Source: Armatimonadetes bacterium 55-13 (GTDB taxonomy: Bacteria; Armatimonadota; Fimbriimonadia; Fimbriimonadales; Fimbriimonadaceae). From it: 64,000 nt of DNA. Where the stretch lies: positions 3,439-67,438 of the forward strand of contig MKRX01000006.1 of the NCBI GenBank assembly GCA_001898035.1, read 5' to 3'. Position 1 is the stretch's first letter; each line of letters starts with the position of its first letter. The notes beneath the pieces were generated by a model, which saw only the letters and a list, made by a program, of their open reading frames with translations, was not told the DNA's origin and made no database searches. Position numbers and translations under genes: made by a program. Shown here piece by piece: positions 62,804-64,000 of this stretch.

Positions 62804-63550
62804 TCAGCCCCTCTGATGCTCCTTGAAGAACTTCACGATCATCTTCGTGGTCCCATCGGGCCACTCATGGCCACCGGAATGTTGGTGCCAAACCACGTCC
62901 ATCCCCTTGGGAGCCGTGTAAAGATCGTAACCCGGCGCCCAATCCCTGTCGGACTTCTTGGCATGGTTGTTCTCAATCGCCGCATCGCGGCTCTTCACCG
63001 CCGTCTCGAACTTTAAGAGCGGATCTGCGGTCCCATGCGTAATGAGCATCGGCATCGGCTGAGCGCCGCGAAAAGCTGGCATCGCCAATCCCGCCACCGG
63101 GGCCGCCGCCGCCAGCGTCTTCCCTCGGTTCGCTACCAGGAGATAAGAGAAGATCGCCCCGTTGGACATCCCACACGTATAAACCCGGTTCATGTCCGCC
63201 TTGTAGTCGGTGCGCATCTTGCCCAACATCGCATCGTAAAACTTCAGATCACGATCCCCTTGCATCCGGCCCGCAATCTGCCAGCCGGGACCGTCTCGCC
63301 CCAACAGGTGAACTTCGAGTCCTTGGGGATAGACCACCGTCGCCTCCGGCCATGCCTCATGGACCTTGTAACTGGCCGCTGCGTGAACCGCGTTTCCCGT
63401 AAATCCATGGAAGACGAACACCACGGGCGAAGGCTTATTCGTCACGGAAGACGCGTAAACCAGCGCCTTTCTCTCCACCCCGTCAACTTTGAGCACCAAT
63501 TGCGTCGGGGCCGCCTTGGCGATAGTAATAGCAAGCAATGCTGCGATCAT
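62804..63550 (-). CDS. Secreted alpha/beta hydrolase, LpqC/PHB-depolymerase-like esterase
   Basis: 248 residues. Signal peptide MIAALLAITIAKAAP, then VVFVFHGFTGNAVHAAASY (oxyanion region) and VVYPQGLEVH. Nucleophile Ser is in VYTCGMSNGAIFSYLL; acid Asp is in MLITHGTADPLLKF and the catalytic His in HQHSGGHEWPDGT. This matches the LpqC-type feruloyl/PHB depolymerase group (carbohydrate esterase 1-like). It probably removes ester groups from plant polymers outside the cytoplasm. Monocistronic. Confidence 0.88.
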   Translation of the reverse strand: MIAALLAITIAKAAPTQLVLKVDGVERKALVYASSVTNKPSPVVFVFHGFTGNAVHAAASYKVHEAWPEATVVYPQGLEVHLLGRDGPGWQIAGRMQGDRDLKFYDAMLGKMRTDYKADMNRVYTCGMSNGAIFSYLLVANRGKTLAAAAPVAGLAMPAFRGAQPMPMLITHGTADPLLKFETAVKSRDAAIENNHAKKSDRDWAPGYDLYTAPKGMDVVWHQHSGGHEWPDGTTKMIVKFFKEHQRG

Positions 63551-63640
63551 GTTCGGAATGGACGTGGCCGGTTTAGGGCGGTTCGCTTGCTCAGGTCCAT
63601 TTCATGAAAATCCCCACATTTTTCTAGAAGCCTGAAACAT

Positions 63641-63656
63641 TTAAGCAATCGCTTAA
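63641..63656. promoter_or_regulatory. Inverted repeat, probable operator of the ArsR gene
   Basis: TTAAGC-AATC-GCTTAA is a perfect 6-bp dyad just upstream of the -10 and 12 bases before the ATG. Its place in the spacer fits autorepression. Confidence 0.65.
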
Positions 63657-63657
63657 G

Positions 63658-63663
63658 TATCAT
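63658..63663 (+). promoter_or_regulatory. -10 element TATCAT, leaderless-type promoter of the ArsR gene
   Basis: TATCAT ends 5 bases before the ATG at 63669, and the operator ends 1 base before it. Confidence 0.5.
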
Positions 63664-63668
63664 AAGAT

Positions 63669-63989
63669 ATGGCCACTCCCGGACCATACGACGTCTACGC
63701 CGCCATCGCCGCGCCCGCGCGCCGCGAAATCCTTGGCCTGCTCGCCTCCGGCGATCAGCCCGTACAGCAGTTGGCGGAGTCGTTCCAAATGACCCTGCCC
63801 GCCGTCTCCCAGCATCTCGCCATCCTTCGCGACGCCGGTCTGGTCAGCGTCCGCAAGGCGGGACGTCAACGCATCTATTCCATCAATGCCGAACCGCTGA
63901 AATCGGTCGCCGAATGGGCTCAATCCTACGAGCGATTCTGGACCGACAAACTTGCCGCCCTCGGCGAATACCTGGAGGAAAACCCATGA
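63669..63989 (+). CDS. ArsR family transcriptional regulator (SdpR/YdfF type)
   Basis: 106 residues. Winged helix: VYAAIAAPARREILGLLASG, QQLAESFQMTLPAVSQHLAI (recognition helix) and GLVSVRKAGRQRIYSINAEP (wing), followed by the helical tail SVAEWAQSYERFWTDKLAAL. No metal-binding Cys. This subgroup is usually cotranscribed with an SRPBCC (AHSA1-like) protein, and the ATG at 63986 overlaps its stop by 4 bases. It should repress its own operon through the dyad upstream. Confidence 0.92.
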   Translation: MATPGPYDVYAAIAAPARREILGLLASGDQPVQQLAESFQMTLPAVSQHLAILRDAGLVSVRKAGRQRIYSINAEPLKSVAEWAQSYERFWTDKLAALGEYLEENP

Positions 63990-64000
63990 AAGAACACGTC
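63986..64000 (+). CDS. Gene cut by the window edge, start only
   Basis: ATG at 63986 overlaps the ArsR stop (ATGA) and reads MKEHV to the end of the window. From context a SRPBCC/AHSA1-like protein is likely; five codons cannot prove it. Confidence 0.4.

Overview
The window is a GC-rich, densely packed bacterial chromosome segment with about 42 protein genes on both strands. I see no rRNA, tRNA, phage, transposase or CRISPR signal. Gene content points to a free-living, polysaccharide-degrading bacterium: a planctomycete-type DUF1501/PSD1 cytochrome pair, many secreted glycoside hydrolases (GH2, GH38, GH92, GH127/146-type, DUF2961/GH172, GH18), a MASE1 hybrid kinase and M56/BlaI regulation. 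Armatimonadota (Fimbriimonas-like) is my best guess, but this is inference from gene content; no marker gene settles it.

Layout. 1-2999: partial sugar isomerase, MocA-type oxidoreductase and an M24 peptidase. 3001-10794 (minus): DUF1501 and PSD1 proteins and a secreted GH2. 10843-13659 (plus): a second GH2 interrupted by an in-frame TAA. 13656-19266 (minus): an FGE-like lipoprotein behind a large hybrid histidine kinase. 19408-27490 (minus): HupE/UreJ-like membrane protein, multidomain GH38 and an M1 peptidase. 27568-34512: serine hydrolase, glucose-6-phosphate isomerase, HAD phosphatase, ribose-5-phosphate isomerase B, ankyrin protein and DEAD-box helicase. 34627-37365 (plus operon): GH18, CPT-like kinase, secreted esterase. 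37421-38782: PepC-like peptidase. 38896-45909 (plus): deacetylase-like protein, GH172 and two GH127/146-type enzymes, an arabinofuranoside-flavoured block. 46054-49483: two unknown secreted proteins, a VOC dioxygenase and a propeller-like protein. 49743-54744: PI-PLC/GDPD-like protein, GH92 with a malectin domain, cupin, small membrane protein and P-loop kinase. 54823-58332: three tandem paralogous membrane proteins of unknown function beside a divergent ArsR-type regulator. 58349-60914: a BlaI-M56 operon whose M56 protein ends in an unusual repeat-rich domain. 61191-64000: FAD oxidoreductase, LpqC-type esterase and an ArsR gene coupled to a gene cut by the window edge.

The enzymes suggest export of several glycan-cleaving activities (mannose, galactose-type and arabinofuranose linkages) plus cytoplasmic sugar-phosphate conversion. 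The most notable non-gene signals are: a -10 hexamer 5-9 bases upstream of at least 13 start codons, implying widespread leaderless transcription; a dispersed family of pyrimidine-rich heptanucleotide tandem repeats; a pair of identical 16-bp operators in front of blaI; and two apparently broken genes, one by a CAA-to-TAA nonsense change and one by a frameshift.
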